A stretch of DNA of 39,667 nt, taken from JAOPZW01 sp963803375 (GTDB taxonomy: Bacteria; Actinomycetota; Thermoleophilia; Solirubrobacterales; Solirubrobacteraceae). Below the pieces are notes generated by a model. It ran no database searches. It was not told the origin of the DNA and saw only the letters and a list, made by a program, of their open reading frames with translations. Every line of letters begins with the position of its first letter. Positions within the stretch are counted from its first letter, which is position 1. Made by a program: the position numbers and the translations under genes. The stretch is from positions 1-39,667 of the forward strand of contig CAWDMB010000017.1 of NCBI GenBank assembly GCA_963803375.1, given 5' to 3'. Shown here piece by piece: positions 22,901-29,962 of the stretch.

Positions 22901-22931
22901 ACGCTAGAACCTCAAGTGCGCTTGAAGTCAA
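22901..22931 (-). promoter_or_regulatory. SoxR-type promoter, 19-bp spacer with SoxR box
   Basis: On the minus strand TTGACT (22931-22926) and TAGCGT (22906-22901) are 19 bases apart, the overlong spacing typical of MerR-family activated promoters. The 18-bp box CCTCAAGTGCGCTTGAAG (22910-22927, plus-strand reading) differs from the E. coli soxS box at one arm position and in the central four bases. It lies between soxR and its probable target. Confidence 0.85.
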
Positions 22932-22957
22932 GGGGGAAGGCGTGCTCTCATGGGCCG

Positions 22958-23437
22958 ATGGCCGAGCTCCTGACCATCGCCGAGGTCGCGCGGCGAAGCG
23001 GGGTCGCCGCCTCGGCGCTGCGCTTCTACGAGGAGCGCGGGCTGATCGCCTCCGAGCGGGCGGGCTCGGGCCATCGCCGCTACGCGCGGGCGGTCCTGCG
23101 GCGGATCGCCTTCGTCGTCTTTGCCCAGCGCATCGGCCTCACGCTCGAGGAGATCGGCGGCGAGCTGCGCCGGCTGCCCGCCGACCGCGCCCCGACGCGA
23201 CGTGACTGGGCGCGTCTATCGCGCGGCTGGACGGCGCGGATCGACGAGCGCATCGCCGAGCTCGAGCGCCTGCGTGTCGGCCTGACGGAGTGCATCGGCT
23301 GCGGCTGCCTGTCGCTCGAGCGTTGCCGTCTCGCCAACCCCGGCGACCGCATGGGCGAGCGCGGCCCCGGGCCGCGGTACTGGCTGGGGGACCGCCGCGC
23401 GGACGCAGCTCCGGGCACCGGATCGGTTCGGCGCTAG
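22958..23437 (+). CDS. soxR: SoxR redox-sensing regulator
   Basis: This 159-residue MerR-family protein has the winged-helix start LTIAEVARRSGVAASALRFYEERGLI, a dimerisation helix near residues 80-112 and the SoxR cluster CIGCGCLSLERC near residues 115-126 (CX2CXCX5C), which binds [2Fe-2S]. That motif separates SoxR from other MerR proteins. Oxidation of the cluster switches on target promoters. In actinobacteria SoxR answers mainly to redox-active molecules rather than superoxide (family knowledge). The nearest target is the divergent DUF5519-like gene through the box at 22910-22927. ATG 22958 gives the normal N-terminus; a clear ribosome-binding site at 5-10 bases is lacking. Confidence 0.9.
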   Translation: MAELLTIAEVARRSGVAASALRFYEERGLIASERAGSGHRRYARAVLRRIAFVVFAQRIGLTLEEIGGELRRLPADRAPTRRDWARLSRGWTARIDERIAELERLRVGLTECIGCGCLSLERCRLANPGDRMGERGPGPRYWLGDRRADAAPGTGSVRR

Positions 23438-23509
23438 GGTCGGTCACTCTGAGCGTGACCGTGACCAGACCGGCACCGACGCGTCCGACGTGCGGCGCGG
23501 AGGCATGAC

Positions 23510-23725
23510 GTGCCCGCGTCAGGCGACGCCCGCGGGCCGCCGTCCCGGCTTCCCTGGCAGTTTCTGCTTCGCGCGGTGGCGGTCGTCACGGGGCTGACGC
23601 TGCTGCTCGTCGTCGACGTCCACGGCGTCGCGTTCTATGTCGCCTGGGCGCTGATCGGCCTGGCGCTGATCACCGAGGGCGTCGCGACCTTCGTGTACCG
23701 GCGTCGCTCGCGCCGGAGCGTGTGA
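23510..23725 (+). CDS. Small two-helix membrane protein
   Basis: This 71-residue protein has two hydrophobic segments (about residues 20-36 and 40-62) and a basic C-terminus (YRRRSRRSV), which should face the cytoplasm. GGAGG six bases before the GTG supports the start. It precedes an alpha/beta hydrolase gene by one base and is probably co-transcribed with it. I do not recognise a family. Confidence 0.6.
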   Translation: MPASGDARGPPSRLPWQFLLRAVAVVTGLTLLLVVDVHGVAFYVAWALIGLALITEGVATFVYRRRSRRSV

Positions 23726-23726
23726 C

Positions 23727-24443
23727 GTGACGACGCTCGCGATCGCCACCCCTCACGGGCCGGCGGCCGCGCACCTGCAGGCGGCCGACGATGCGCGGGG
23801 CGCGCTGGTCCTCGGCCACGGCGCTGCGGGCGGGGTGGCCGCGCGCGACCTCGCGACGGTCGCCCACGTCGCGCGGGAGCAAGGGCTGAGCGTCGCGCTG
23901 GTCGAGCAGCCCTACCGCGTCGCGGGGCGCCGCTCGCCGCCGTCGGCGCCGCGGCTCGACGCAGCGTGGACCGCGACGGTCGAGCGCCTCGTCGCCGGTG
24001 CGCTGCGCGGTCTTCCGCTTGTCGTCGGCGGCCGGTCCTCGGGCGCGCGGGTGGCCTGCCGCACCGCCGAGGCGACCGGGGCCGTCGGCGTGCTGTGCCT
24101 CGCGTTCCCGCTGGAGCCCCCGCGCCGAAGGGCCGGCGGCGCCGCGCCGAGCCGCCTGCCCGAGCTCGAGGCGGTGACGGTCCCGACGCTCGTCGTGCAG
24201 GGCGCCCGCGACCGGTTCGGCGTCCCGCCGCCCGGCGCGCGTCGCGAGGTCGTGACCGTGGAGGGCGACCACAGCCTGAGGACGGACCTCGACGCCGTCG
24301 CCGGCGCCGCGCGCGACTGGCTCGCGCGGCTGCTCAGCGCACCGGCGCCGGCTCGTGCTCGAGCACGAGCCGCGCGACCGCCCGGGCCCGCCTCGCCGCC
24401 TCGGCGTCGCCCTCGCCCGCCGCCACGATCGAGGCCTTCATGA
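23727..24443 (+). CDS. KANL3/Tex30-like alpha/beta hydrolase
   Basis: This protein of up to 238 residues is an alpha/beta hydrolase of the KANL3/Tex30/dienelactone-hydrolase-like group. The strand ALVLGHGAAGGV lies near residues 26-37, the nucleophile elbow GGRSSGARVA near 96-105 (serine in GRSSG), an aspartate strand VVQGARDRFGVP near 155-166 and a late histidine in VEGDHSLR near 177-184. The catalytic region ends by about residue 202 (DWLARLL). The last 36 residues are Pro/Arg-rich and read antisense through a decayed TetR gene, so the original stop was probably lost. GTG 23727 is one base after the previous stop. Substrate unknown. Confidence 0.7.
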   Translation: MTTLAIATPHGPAAAHLQAADDARGALVLGHGAAGGVAARDLATVAHVAREQGLSVALVEQPYRVAGRRSPPSAPRLDAAWTATVERLVAGALRGLPLVVGGRSSGARVACRTAEATGAVGVLCLAFPLEPPRRRAGGAAPSRLPELEAVTVPTLVVQGARDRFGVPPPGARREVVTVEGDHSLRTDLDAVAGAARDWLARLLSAPAPARARARAARPPGPASPPRRRPRPPPRSRPS

Positions 24444-24663
24444 GGATGTGCCACGTGCGCGCGAAGGTGGCCGGGTCGCCGACGCCCGCCGCGCGGGCCA
24501 ACTCCTCGAGGAAGGTCCGGATGCCGGCGAGGTAGGTCGTGTCGCGCGCGGGACCCGGGTCGACGCCCTCGGCGCTCGCGAGCATGACGTTGAATGAACG
24601 CGCAGCCCTCGAGGTCCTTGCGGCCAGGCGCTCCACGACGAGCTTCCGAGCGTTGGCGACCAT
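24334..24663 (-). pseudogene. Truncated TetR-family regulator
   Basis: The frame from ATG 24663 gives about 109 residues matching only the ligand-binding half of a TetR regulator (NVMLASAEGVDPG, then TYLAGIRTFLEELARAAGV and FARTWHILMKASIVAAGEG). The DNA-binding domain is absent. Locally another frame reads RKDLEGCAFI, the usual text before FINVMLAS in this TetR group. Two one-base shifts (about 24590 and 24620) therefore lie inside it. It abuts the epoxide hydrolase gene and overlaps the tail of the convergent hydrolase. Confidence 0.6.
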
Positions 24664-24712
24664 CAGGCCGCCATGGTCGCGACTGCGCCGCATGCCGCCG
24701 GGACCGGATCGG

Positions 24713-25969
24713 CTATCGGCGACCCCGGAAGGTGCGGCGGAGGTCGTCGACCCATCGGTCTGGGATTTCCCAGGGGATGAAGTGTCCGCCGGCGTCGTGG
24801 GCGGTGAGGTTGACGTGGTTGTACCAGGCGGCGCGGTCGCCATCGAGGAAGTTCCGGACGCGCTGCGCGGTGGAAACGCCGGGCGGGTTCTCGTATCCGA
24901 CGAACGTGATGCCGGTGGGCGCTTCGATGACGGGGTGCCGGCTGTGGGAGGGCGTCCAGGGGTAGCGGTTGTTGTTGGCGTAGGTGCGGATCGAGGTGCC
25001 GATCGCGTTGGTGACCCAGAAGATCATGGCGTGGGTGAGTAGGTCGTCCTTGGTGAAGACGGTCTCGATGTTGCCCCCGTTGTCGCTCCAGGTGGTCCAG
25101 CGTTCGAGGATCCAGGCCAGCATGCCCGCGGGGGAGTCCGACAGTCCATAGGCGAGGGTGCTGGGGTCGAGGACGTGGACGGCGAGGTGGACGGCGAAGC
25201 GCTTCTCGAACGCCACGATCTGGGCGTGGATGTCGGCCGGGAGGCCGTCGGGGATGGGCCGGCCACCGCTTAGATCCCAGGCGCGGTCGCCGTTGAACAG
25301 GGTGAGCTTCAGGCCGGAGCCGATGTGGATGGCGTAGAGCTCGTCGGCGTACTTGTGGCCGAGCTGGCCGGTGACCAGCGCGCCGACGTCGCAGCCCGCG
25401 GCGGCGTACTTCTCGTAGCCGAGGGTTCGGGTCATGAGCGTGTGCCAAAGGTCGGCGACCTTCCAGAAGTTCATGTCCGGGTTGTTGGGCAGCGGTGTCG
25501 AGAAGCCGAAGCCGGGAAACGACGGGACGATCACGTCGAACGCTTCGGCGGGGTCGCCGCCGTGGGCACCGGGGTCGGCGAGCGGGTCGATCACCTTGCA
25601 CCAGTGCCAGAACGTCCAGGGCCAGCCATGGGTGAGGATCAGGGGCGTTGGATTCGGCCCGACACCGGGGTTGCGCATGAAGTGGACGGGCACGCCCTCG
25701 ACATCTGCGCGGTAGTGCTCGTAGGCGTTGATCGCGGCTTCGGCCTTGCGCCAGTCGTAGTCGGTGCGCCAGTAGTGGACGAGCTCTTGCAGGTAGGCGC
25801 GATCGACGCCGTAGTACCAGTCGCGGTTGCCCGCATCAACCGGCCAGCGGGTCAGCTCGAGACGGCGCTGGAGGTCGGCGAGCACGTCGTCGGGCACGTG
25901 GATCGGCGTCGGCTCCAATCGAAACGGGCGGGTCCCGGCGCCGTGCGATGCGGGTGTTTCGTGGCTCAT
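24713..25969 (-). CDS. Epoxide hydrolase (EHN family)
   Basis: This 418-residue alpha/beta hydrolase starts with an epoxide-hydrolase N-terminal domain (FRLEPTPIHVPDDVLADLQRR, residues 16-36). It has the oxyanion motif THGWPWTFWHW near 114-124, the nucleophile aspartate in AGCDVGALVTG near 191-201 (usually GGDWG) and the catalytic histidine in DAGGHFIPWE near 392-401. Such enzymes open epoxides to diols in catabolism or detoxification. AGGAG seven bases before the ATG supports the start. Downstream is a broken TetR gene that may once have controlled it. Confidence 0.85.
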   Translation of the reverse strand: MSHETPASHGAGTRPFRLEPTPIHVPDDVLADLQRRLELTRWPVDAGNRDWYYGVDRAYLQELVHYWRTDYDWRKAEAAINAYEHYRADVEGVPVHFMRNPGVGPNPTPLILTHGWPWTFWHWCKVIDPLADPGAHGGDPAEAFDVIVPSFPGFGFSTPLPNNPDMNFWKVADLWHTLMTRTLGYEKYAAAGCDVGALVTGQLGHKYADELYAIHIGSGLKLTLFNGDRAWDLSGGRPIPDGLPADIHAQIVAFEKRFAVHLAVHVLDPSTLAYGLSDSPAGMLAWILERWTTWSDNGGNIETVFTKDDLLTHAMIFWVTNAIGTSIRTYANNNRYPWTPSHSRHPVIEAPTGITFVGYENPPGVSTAQRVRNFLDGDRAAWYNHVNLTAHDAGGHFIPWEIPDRWVDDLRRTFRGRR

Positions 25970-26106
25970 CGTCGTCTCCTACAGGTGGTCCGCGACGCAT
26001 CGGGTGAATTCGACGAGCCGGTTGGAGAAGCCCACTCCAGCGAGCGCCGACGCGCGAATCGTGAGCCCATGGATAGGGCACCAGGGGTCAGCAGCGAGTC
26101 CGTCAC
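25966..26106 (-). CDS. Possible 46-aa leader ORF before epoxide hydrolase
   Basis: GTG 26106 is preceded at nine bases by GAGGAGG, and the frame ends in a TGA that overlaps the epoxide-hydrolase ATG (ATGA), as in translational coupling. The product is Ser/Arg-rich without a known motif. Another frame of the same stretch reads CPIHGLTIRASALAGVGFSN, so this could also be a frameshifted gene end. Weak. Confidence 0.25.
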   Translation of the reverse strand: MTDSLLTPGALSMGSRFARRRSLEWASPTGSSNSPDASRTTCRRRR

Positions 26107-26255
26107 GTGTACGATCCTCCTCGACCGAGCGCCCGTCGACACTCGAGCGTTCCACTGCTGCTCTGGACGATCGTGCCCGCGCGGCGCGGGGCGACGCGCA
26201 ACCCGGCGACCGACGAGCGGGTCGGGCGCGCGCCACCCTGTCCGCAGCGGCCGCG

Positions 26256-26261
26256 TAACGT
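26256..26261 (+). promoter_or_regulatory. -10 hexamer for unknown gene pair
   Basis: TAACGT ends ten bases before GTG 26272. The remaining gap (26107-26255) shows no repeat or RNA structure I can name. Confidence 0.3.
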
Positions 26262-26271
26262 GTGCGCAACC

Positions 26272-27219
26272 GTGGCCGCCAACGCTGACGCCCCGCCCCA
26301 GGCCGAGCCCGCGCCGCTCAGCGGAGCGGAGACCGAGCGGGTCCGCACGCGCGTGCGGCTCATGGTCGAGCTCACCGCGCGCGCGGGGGCGTACCGGTCG
26401 GGGTTCGCGCAGGCGGCGCGGCGGCTGACGCCCGCGGAGGCCGCGGTGATCGCCGACCTCGAGCGGCACGGCCTCGACGTCGTGCAGCTGCGCGAGGTCC
26501 TGTGCGGCGCCCACGTGCTCGTCGACGAGCCCGGGCTCTACGACAAGTGGCGCTTCCCGAAGACGCGCACGCGGCTCTCCAGCCACCACCGCCACATCGA
26601 CAAGGCGCGCTTCCCCGACCTCGGGCTGAAGGGACCGCTCGTCCGCGAGAAGCTCCACGGCCGCACCGACCGCGGCACCTGGATCCAGCTCGAGAAGACG
26701 CCGGCCGCGATGGGCCACGGGTTCCGCCTGCCGGGCTGGAGCGACCTCCAGCACCTCATGGACTACGTCGTCTACCGGATCAAGAAGCGCAACGTGGGGC
26801 CGTGGGGGCTGTCGGGCATGACCGAGAAGCGCCCGATGTACCTCTCCCCCGACCTCGGCGTCCGCGTGGCGCTGCCCGACGCCGCCGAGGCCGACCTGAC
26901 CGCGGCGCTCGAGCGTCTCGAGGATGCCGACGACGTGACCTCGGCCTCGGCCGACCTCGCCGTGCGGTTCCCGCCGCCCGAGCGGGCGGAGACGCTGCGC
27001 GAGATCGCGTTCGTGCCCGGCACGCGGGCCGGCCGCGGGCTCTTCGGCGCTTCGGACGTCTGGATCACCGACGCGCCCTCGCCGGCCGCCCGCGCGCTGC
27101 TCGGGGAGACGGCCGCGGCGCCGCGCTGGGCGCTGCCGCCCGCGGGCGCCACCCGGCGCGGCGAGCTGCGCGCCGGCGACCGCACCGTGGCGACCGCCGT
27201 GCGCCTCGTCGAGGCATGA
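26272..27219 (+). CDS. Unknown protein, first of a coupled pair
   Basis: This 315-residue soluble protein is not recognised. Visible features: a helical N-terminus (TRVRLMVELTARAGAYRSGFAQ), a His-rich stretch LSSHHRHIDKARFP near residues 100-114, then KGPLVREKLHGRTDRGTWIQLEKTP, aromatic and charged and possibly ligand-binding, and GWSDLQHLMDYVVYRIKKRNVGPWG near 158-182. The last 90 residues are acidic and Ala-rich. No signal peptide or membrane helix. Its stop overlaps the next start (ATGA), so the two products are probably partners. GTG 26260 is an alternative start, though it overlaps the -10-like site. Confidence 0.6.
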   Translation: MAANADAPPQAEPAPLSGAETERVRTRVRLMVELTARAGAYRSGFAQAARRLTPAEAAVIADLERHGLDVVQLREVLCGAHVLVDEPGLYDKWRFPKTRTRLSSHHRHIDKARFPDLGLKGPLVREKLHGRTDRGTWIQLEKTPAAMGHGFRLPGWSDLQHLMDYVVYRIKKRNVGPWGLSGMTEKRPMYLSPDLGVRVALPDAAEADLTAALERLEDADDVTSASADLAVRFPPPERAETLREIAFVPGTRAGRGLFGASDVWITDAPSPAARALLGETAAAPRWALPPAGATRRGELRAGDRTVATAVRLVEA

Positions 27220-27929
27220 GCGCGGCCGGGGCCAGCGGTGCCACTCCCGAGGGGCTCGTCGAGGCGGTCGTCCACCTCGTCAGCACCGGGCCGGTGCCGC
27301 TCGGCGCGTACACGCTGGCCGAGATCGGGGCGGTCAACGGGATCATCGGCTTCCTCGAGGCCGAGCCGGCCCCCGAGCTGCTGGCCGAGGCCGTCCGCTC
27401 GCTCGCCGCGCGCAACCTCATCACCACGACGGCTGGGGACGACGAGGTCGAGGTCCGCGGCGACCTCGGGATCGCGCTGGCCTTCCAGGAGCGCTCGCGG
27501 CTGGTCCTCGACGCACGGGTCACCGGAACGCAGCCCGACCGCCCGTGGCGCTTCGTGCTCATGCCCCAGCCCGAGGGCGTCACGCTCGAGGTGCTCATCG
27601 ACGCACTCGGCATCCACTTCTACTCGCTGCGCATGACCGAGGAGGCGCTCGAGCGCCTGTGGACGCGCCTGCCGGCCGGCGACCGCGGCCCGCGCGAGGC
27701 CGACGCCGACGCCGTCCTCGCCGCCAGCCCGCAGGCCGCGCTGCTGAGCGCGAGTCGCTGGCAGGACGACGGCGCGCACGCGACGACCGACGTCGTCCTC
27801 GCCCGCGAGGACGACACGCTGCACGTGTTCGCCCGCGATCCCGACGACGCAGCGCGCCTCGTTGCCCAGGGGCTCGACGAGGGCGAGGCGCACACGCTGA
27901 TCCAGACCCTGATCGAGGAGCTCGCATGA
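27216..27929 (+). CDS. Unknown protein, second of a coupled pair
   Basis: This 237-residue acidic soluble protein is not recognised. The first 60 residues read like a small helical (possibly winged-helix-type) region, LGAYTLAEIGAVNGIIGFLE to AVRSLAARNLITTT. A strand-rich centre follows (RSRLVLDARVTGTQ, PWRFVLMPQPEGVTLEV), then a C-terminal region VLAREDDTLHVFARDPDDAA and helix LIQTLIEELA. The pattern of a small effector with a regulatory tail is only an impression. It is translationally coupled to the previous gene. A GC hairpin follows within 40 bases. Confidence 0.6.
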   Translation: MSAAGASGATPEGLVEAVVHLVSTGPVPLGAYTLAEIGAVNGIIGFLEAEPAPELLAEAVRSLAARNLITTTAGDDEVEVRGDLGIALAFQERSRLVLDARVTGTQPDRPWRFVLMPQPEGVTLEVLIDALGIHFYSLRMTEEALERLWTRLPAGDRGPREADADAVLAASPQAALLSASRWQDDGAHATTDVVLAREDDTLHVFARDPDDAARLVAQGLDEGEAHTLIQTLIEELA

Positions 27930-27949
27930 CGCGGACGACCCGCTCCCTC

Positions 27950-27967
27950 GAGGGCGCCGCCGCCCTC
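27950..27967 (+). terminator. GC stem-loop after the unknown pair
   Basis: GAGGGCG-CCGC-CGCCCTC forms a perfect 7-bp stem 20 bases after the stop, without a T-tract. It could end the operon. The rest of the convergent gap to 28120 has a minus-strand frame (27969-28196) with a CPLCEGG element, too short and unsupported to call. Confidence 0.35.
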
Positions 27968-28120
27968 GTCAGGTGCGCGGGTTACGGGCGAGCGCGCCGC
28001 CCGGCATCGTCTCCCAACCGATCTCGGCGAGGTTCGGGATTGAGCCACCCTCGCACAGCGGGCAGGCGCCCTGTCGGGGTGTCGACGATGTCGGTTTCGT
28101 GCACGCCCGCGCACGCCGGC

Positions 28121-28948
28121 TCAGCCGAGCAGGCGGTCGATCTCCTCCTCGAGGCGCGTGCCGCGCGCCTCGGCCGAGGCGTTGGCCCCCAACCACCCGA
28201 CGCGTGCGTCGGCGAGCGCCGCGTCGTCGTCGGCCAGGCCGTGGTCGAGGCCCGGGTGGTCGGTGTGCTCGTCGACGAAGGCGCGCAGGCTGCCGTGCCG
28301 CGCGAAGTCACCCTCGCCGAGATCCTTGAACTCCTTCTCGGCGCCGGACCAGAGCTGTTGCCAGATGTGGTTCGAGTGCGGCTCGTGCCAGGAGATGTAG
28401 CCGCCCCGCAGGATCTGGCGCGGCCGCGCGACGGCTCCCGTGAACGAGTAGCGAGCCGCCACGGTCTTGCGCGGGTCGTAGAACTGCGGGGTGATGAAGT
28501 CCGAGACCAGGACGCCGTTGATCGTGTAGGCGAACTCGGCGGCCTCGCACGGGTCGCAGGCCTCGACCAGGAACTCGACCTGGCCCTGGTCGCGCTTGGG
28601 TGAGCGCCCCGGCGCGATCCGCTGGCCCCACGGGTCGACGACCATCTCGACGGTCTCGTGGCTGGCCGTCAACGACCAGCTGTCGCTGTGCTCGACGAGC
28701 GCATAGGGCTGTCCGTTGGCGTCCAGGTGGTAGCCGGCGGCACCCTTGACGTCGTCGACGACCACCACCGCCCAGTAGCCGACCGGCACGTCGCGCAGCC
28801 GCGCGAACGCGTCGACGGTCGCGGTCAGCGCCCACAGCGGCCCGACGTCGCGGATCGCCTGCATCTGCAGGGCGGCGGCGACGTGGCCGAGCTGGGCGAC
28901 GTCCATCTGGTCGGTGCGCGACACGAGCGCGACGTGGACTGGGAGCAT
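28121..28948 (-). CDS. Hypothetical protein with HExxE motif
   Basis: This 275-residue protein carries TASHETVEMVVDPWG near residues 95-109. Such an HExxE-D element can form a metal site, as in some peptidases, but the canonical HExxH is not present. Upstream strands (YWAVVVVDDVKGAAGYH, near 59-75) and a downstream aromatic segment (QVEFLVEACDPCEAAEFAYT) suggest a compact alpha/beta fold; SFTGAVARPRQILRGGYISW is near 193. There is no signal peptide, so the protein would be cytosolic. A TACGGT hexamer six bases before the ATG suggests leaderless transcription. I recall similar uncharacterised proteins with SHE-type motifs but cannot name the family. Confidence 0.55.
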   Translation of the reverse strand: MLPVHVALVSRTDQMDVAQLGHVAAALQMQAIRDVGPLWALTATVDAFARLRDVPVGYWAVVVVDDVKGAAGYHLDANGQPYALVEHSDSWSLTASHETVEMVVDPWGQRIAPGRSPKRDQGQVEFLVEACDPCEAAEFAYTINGVLVSDFITPQFYDPRKTVAARYSFTGAVARPRQILRGGYISWHEPHSNHIWQQLWSGAEKEFKDLGEGDFARHGSLRAFVDEHTDHPGLDHGLADDDAALADARVGWLGANASAEARGTRLEEEIDRLLG

Positions 28949-28954
28949 GCCCCG

Positions 28955-28960
28955 ACCGTA
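28955..28960 (-). promoter_or_regulatory. -10 hexamer for HExxE gene
   Basis: Minus-strand TACGGT ends six bases before ATG 28948. It is the same hexamer as at the hydrogenase promoter. Confidence 0.4.
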
Positions 28961-29054
28961 CGCCGTCGCGGGAGCTTTCGGAAGCCGAGCGCGCACTTGC
29001 ACGGGGCCCGCGCCGAAGCGGTGCAGGTCGTGCCGCCAGGTAGCGTGCGCGGGC

Positions 29055-29205
29055 GATGGCCTGGCGCTGCCGTTCTCGCCCGCGGCGCCGGAGGCCTCGA
29101 CGCACGGCGCGCCGCCGACGTCGTCTGGTTCGACGCCCTCGTCACGAACGTCGACCGCACCGCGCGCAACCCCAACCTCCTCGTCTGGCACGGGGCGCGC
29201 CCCCT
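29055..29205 (+). pseudogene. HipA-like kinase fragment
   Basis: One frame reads GDGLALPFSPAAPEA and, after a one-base shift near 29100, the next reads ADVVWFDALVTNVDRTARNP followed by NLLVWHG. That order and the motif TNVDRTARNxNLLxWHG belong to the HipA-like kinase domain (HipA_2), where N and D residues are catalytic. The remainder (IDHG and onward) is missing because the sequence runs into the methyltransferase gene's 3' end. Upstream residues are also lost. Confidence 0.65.
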
Positions 29206-29830
29206 AGCGCCGGCGCAGCTCGTGCAGCTCCACCGGCGGCGGACCGACGTCGACCTTGGTGCGGATCGACCACGTGGCCGCCATCTGCTCGAGGAACGGC
29301 TCCGCCGCGGGACGTCGCGGATCGGCGAGCCAGGCGCTGCCGTTGGGAGCGACAAGGCGCGGCAGCGCCGCGCCGAGGAACTCGCCGTTGCGCAGCTCGT
29401 AGAGCACGTCGGAGCCCAGGACGAGGTCCCATGGGCCGCGGGCCACGAGCGCCTCGGGCTCTCGCCACGCGGCCACCGCGATCTCGATCGCAAGCCCGTT
29501 GGCGCGCGCGTTGCGCGCCGCGAAGGCGACGGCCTCCGGCGACCAGTCCGACGCCAGGACGCGTCCCCCGGCCAGCGCGGCGGCCAGGCTCGGCAGCCCC
29601 AGACCGCAGCCGAGCTCGAGCACGCGCGCGCCGCGCAGCGCGAGCGCCCCCACGCGCTGCGCGAGCACACGCGCGCTCGGCCACAGCTCGGCCCAGTAGG
29701 GCAGGAACTCGTCGCGTCCGAAGGCCTCCTCGTCGAGCAGCGCCTCCGCGTCCGCCGGCCGCGCGAGCACGAGGTCGCGCCCGCCGACCATCACGACCTC
29801 CTCGACGACCTCCGGCTCGGGCGCGCGCAT
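29204..29830 (-). CDS. Class I SAM-dependent methyltransferase
   Basis: This 208-residue enzyme has a Rossmann-type SAM site: RVLELGCGLGLPSLAAALAG near residues 69-88, an acidic strand VLASDWSPEAV near 91-101 and the catalytic-strand segment WDLVLGSDVLYE near 133-144. The preceding LPYWAELWPSARVLAQ is typical of the METTL/NNMT-like protein- or small-molecule-methyltransferase group. A TAGGCT -10 lies eight bases before the ATG. The gene overlaps a HipA-like remnant at its 3' end. Substrate not deducible. Confidence 0.8.
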   Translation of the reverse strand: MRAPEPEVVEEVVMVGGRDLVLARPADAEALLDEEAFGRDEFLPYWAELWPSARVLAQRVGALALRGARVLELGCGLGLPSLAAALAGGRVLASDWSPEAVAFAARNARANGLAIEIAVAAWREPEALVARGPWDLVLGSDVLYELRNGEFLGAALPRLVAPNGSAWLADPRRPAAEPFLEQMAATWSIRTKVDVGPPPVELHELRRR

Positions 29831-29838
29831 CGGCGCCG

Positions 29839-29844
29839 AGCCTA
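29839..29844 (-). promoter_or_regulatory. -10 hexamer for methyltransferase
   Basis: Minus-strand TAGGCT ends eight bases before ATG 29830. The context GGACTAGGCT is shared exactly with the YihY gene's promoter about 3 kb away. Confidence 0.4.
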
Positions 29845-29962
29845 GTCCGAGAGCCGAGCTCGATGTCCCGCTCGCGCAGCCACGCCCAGCCCGCGGACAC
29901 GGACGGCGACCTCAGCGCCGTGCGCCATGCGCCCGACAGCGCAGGCCGGGGCGGGGCGCCGG

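Noticed and set aside
27926..28090. ATGA-coupled third gene after the unknown pair
   Set aside because: The frame after MTRTTRSLEGAAALV has shadow-type composition and runs through a stem-loop and into antisense of the next gene.
27969..28196. Short minus-strand frame with CPLCEGG, a possible zinc ribbon
   Set aside because: Only one CXXC, no credible start or ribosome-binding site, and overlap with the 3' end of the HExxE gene.
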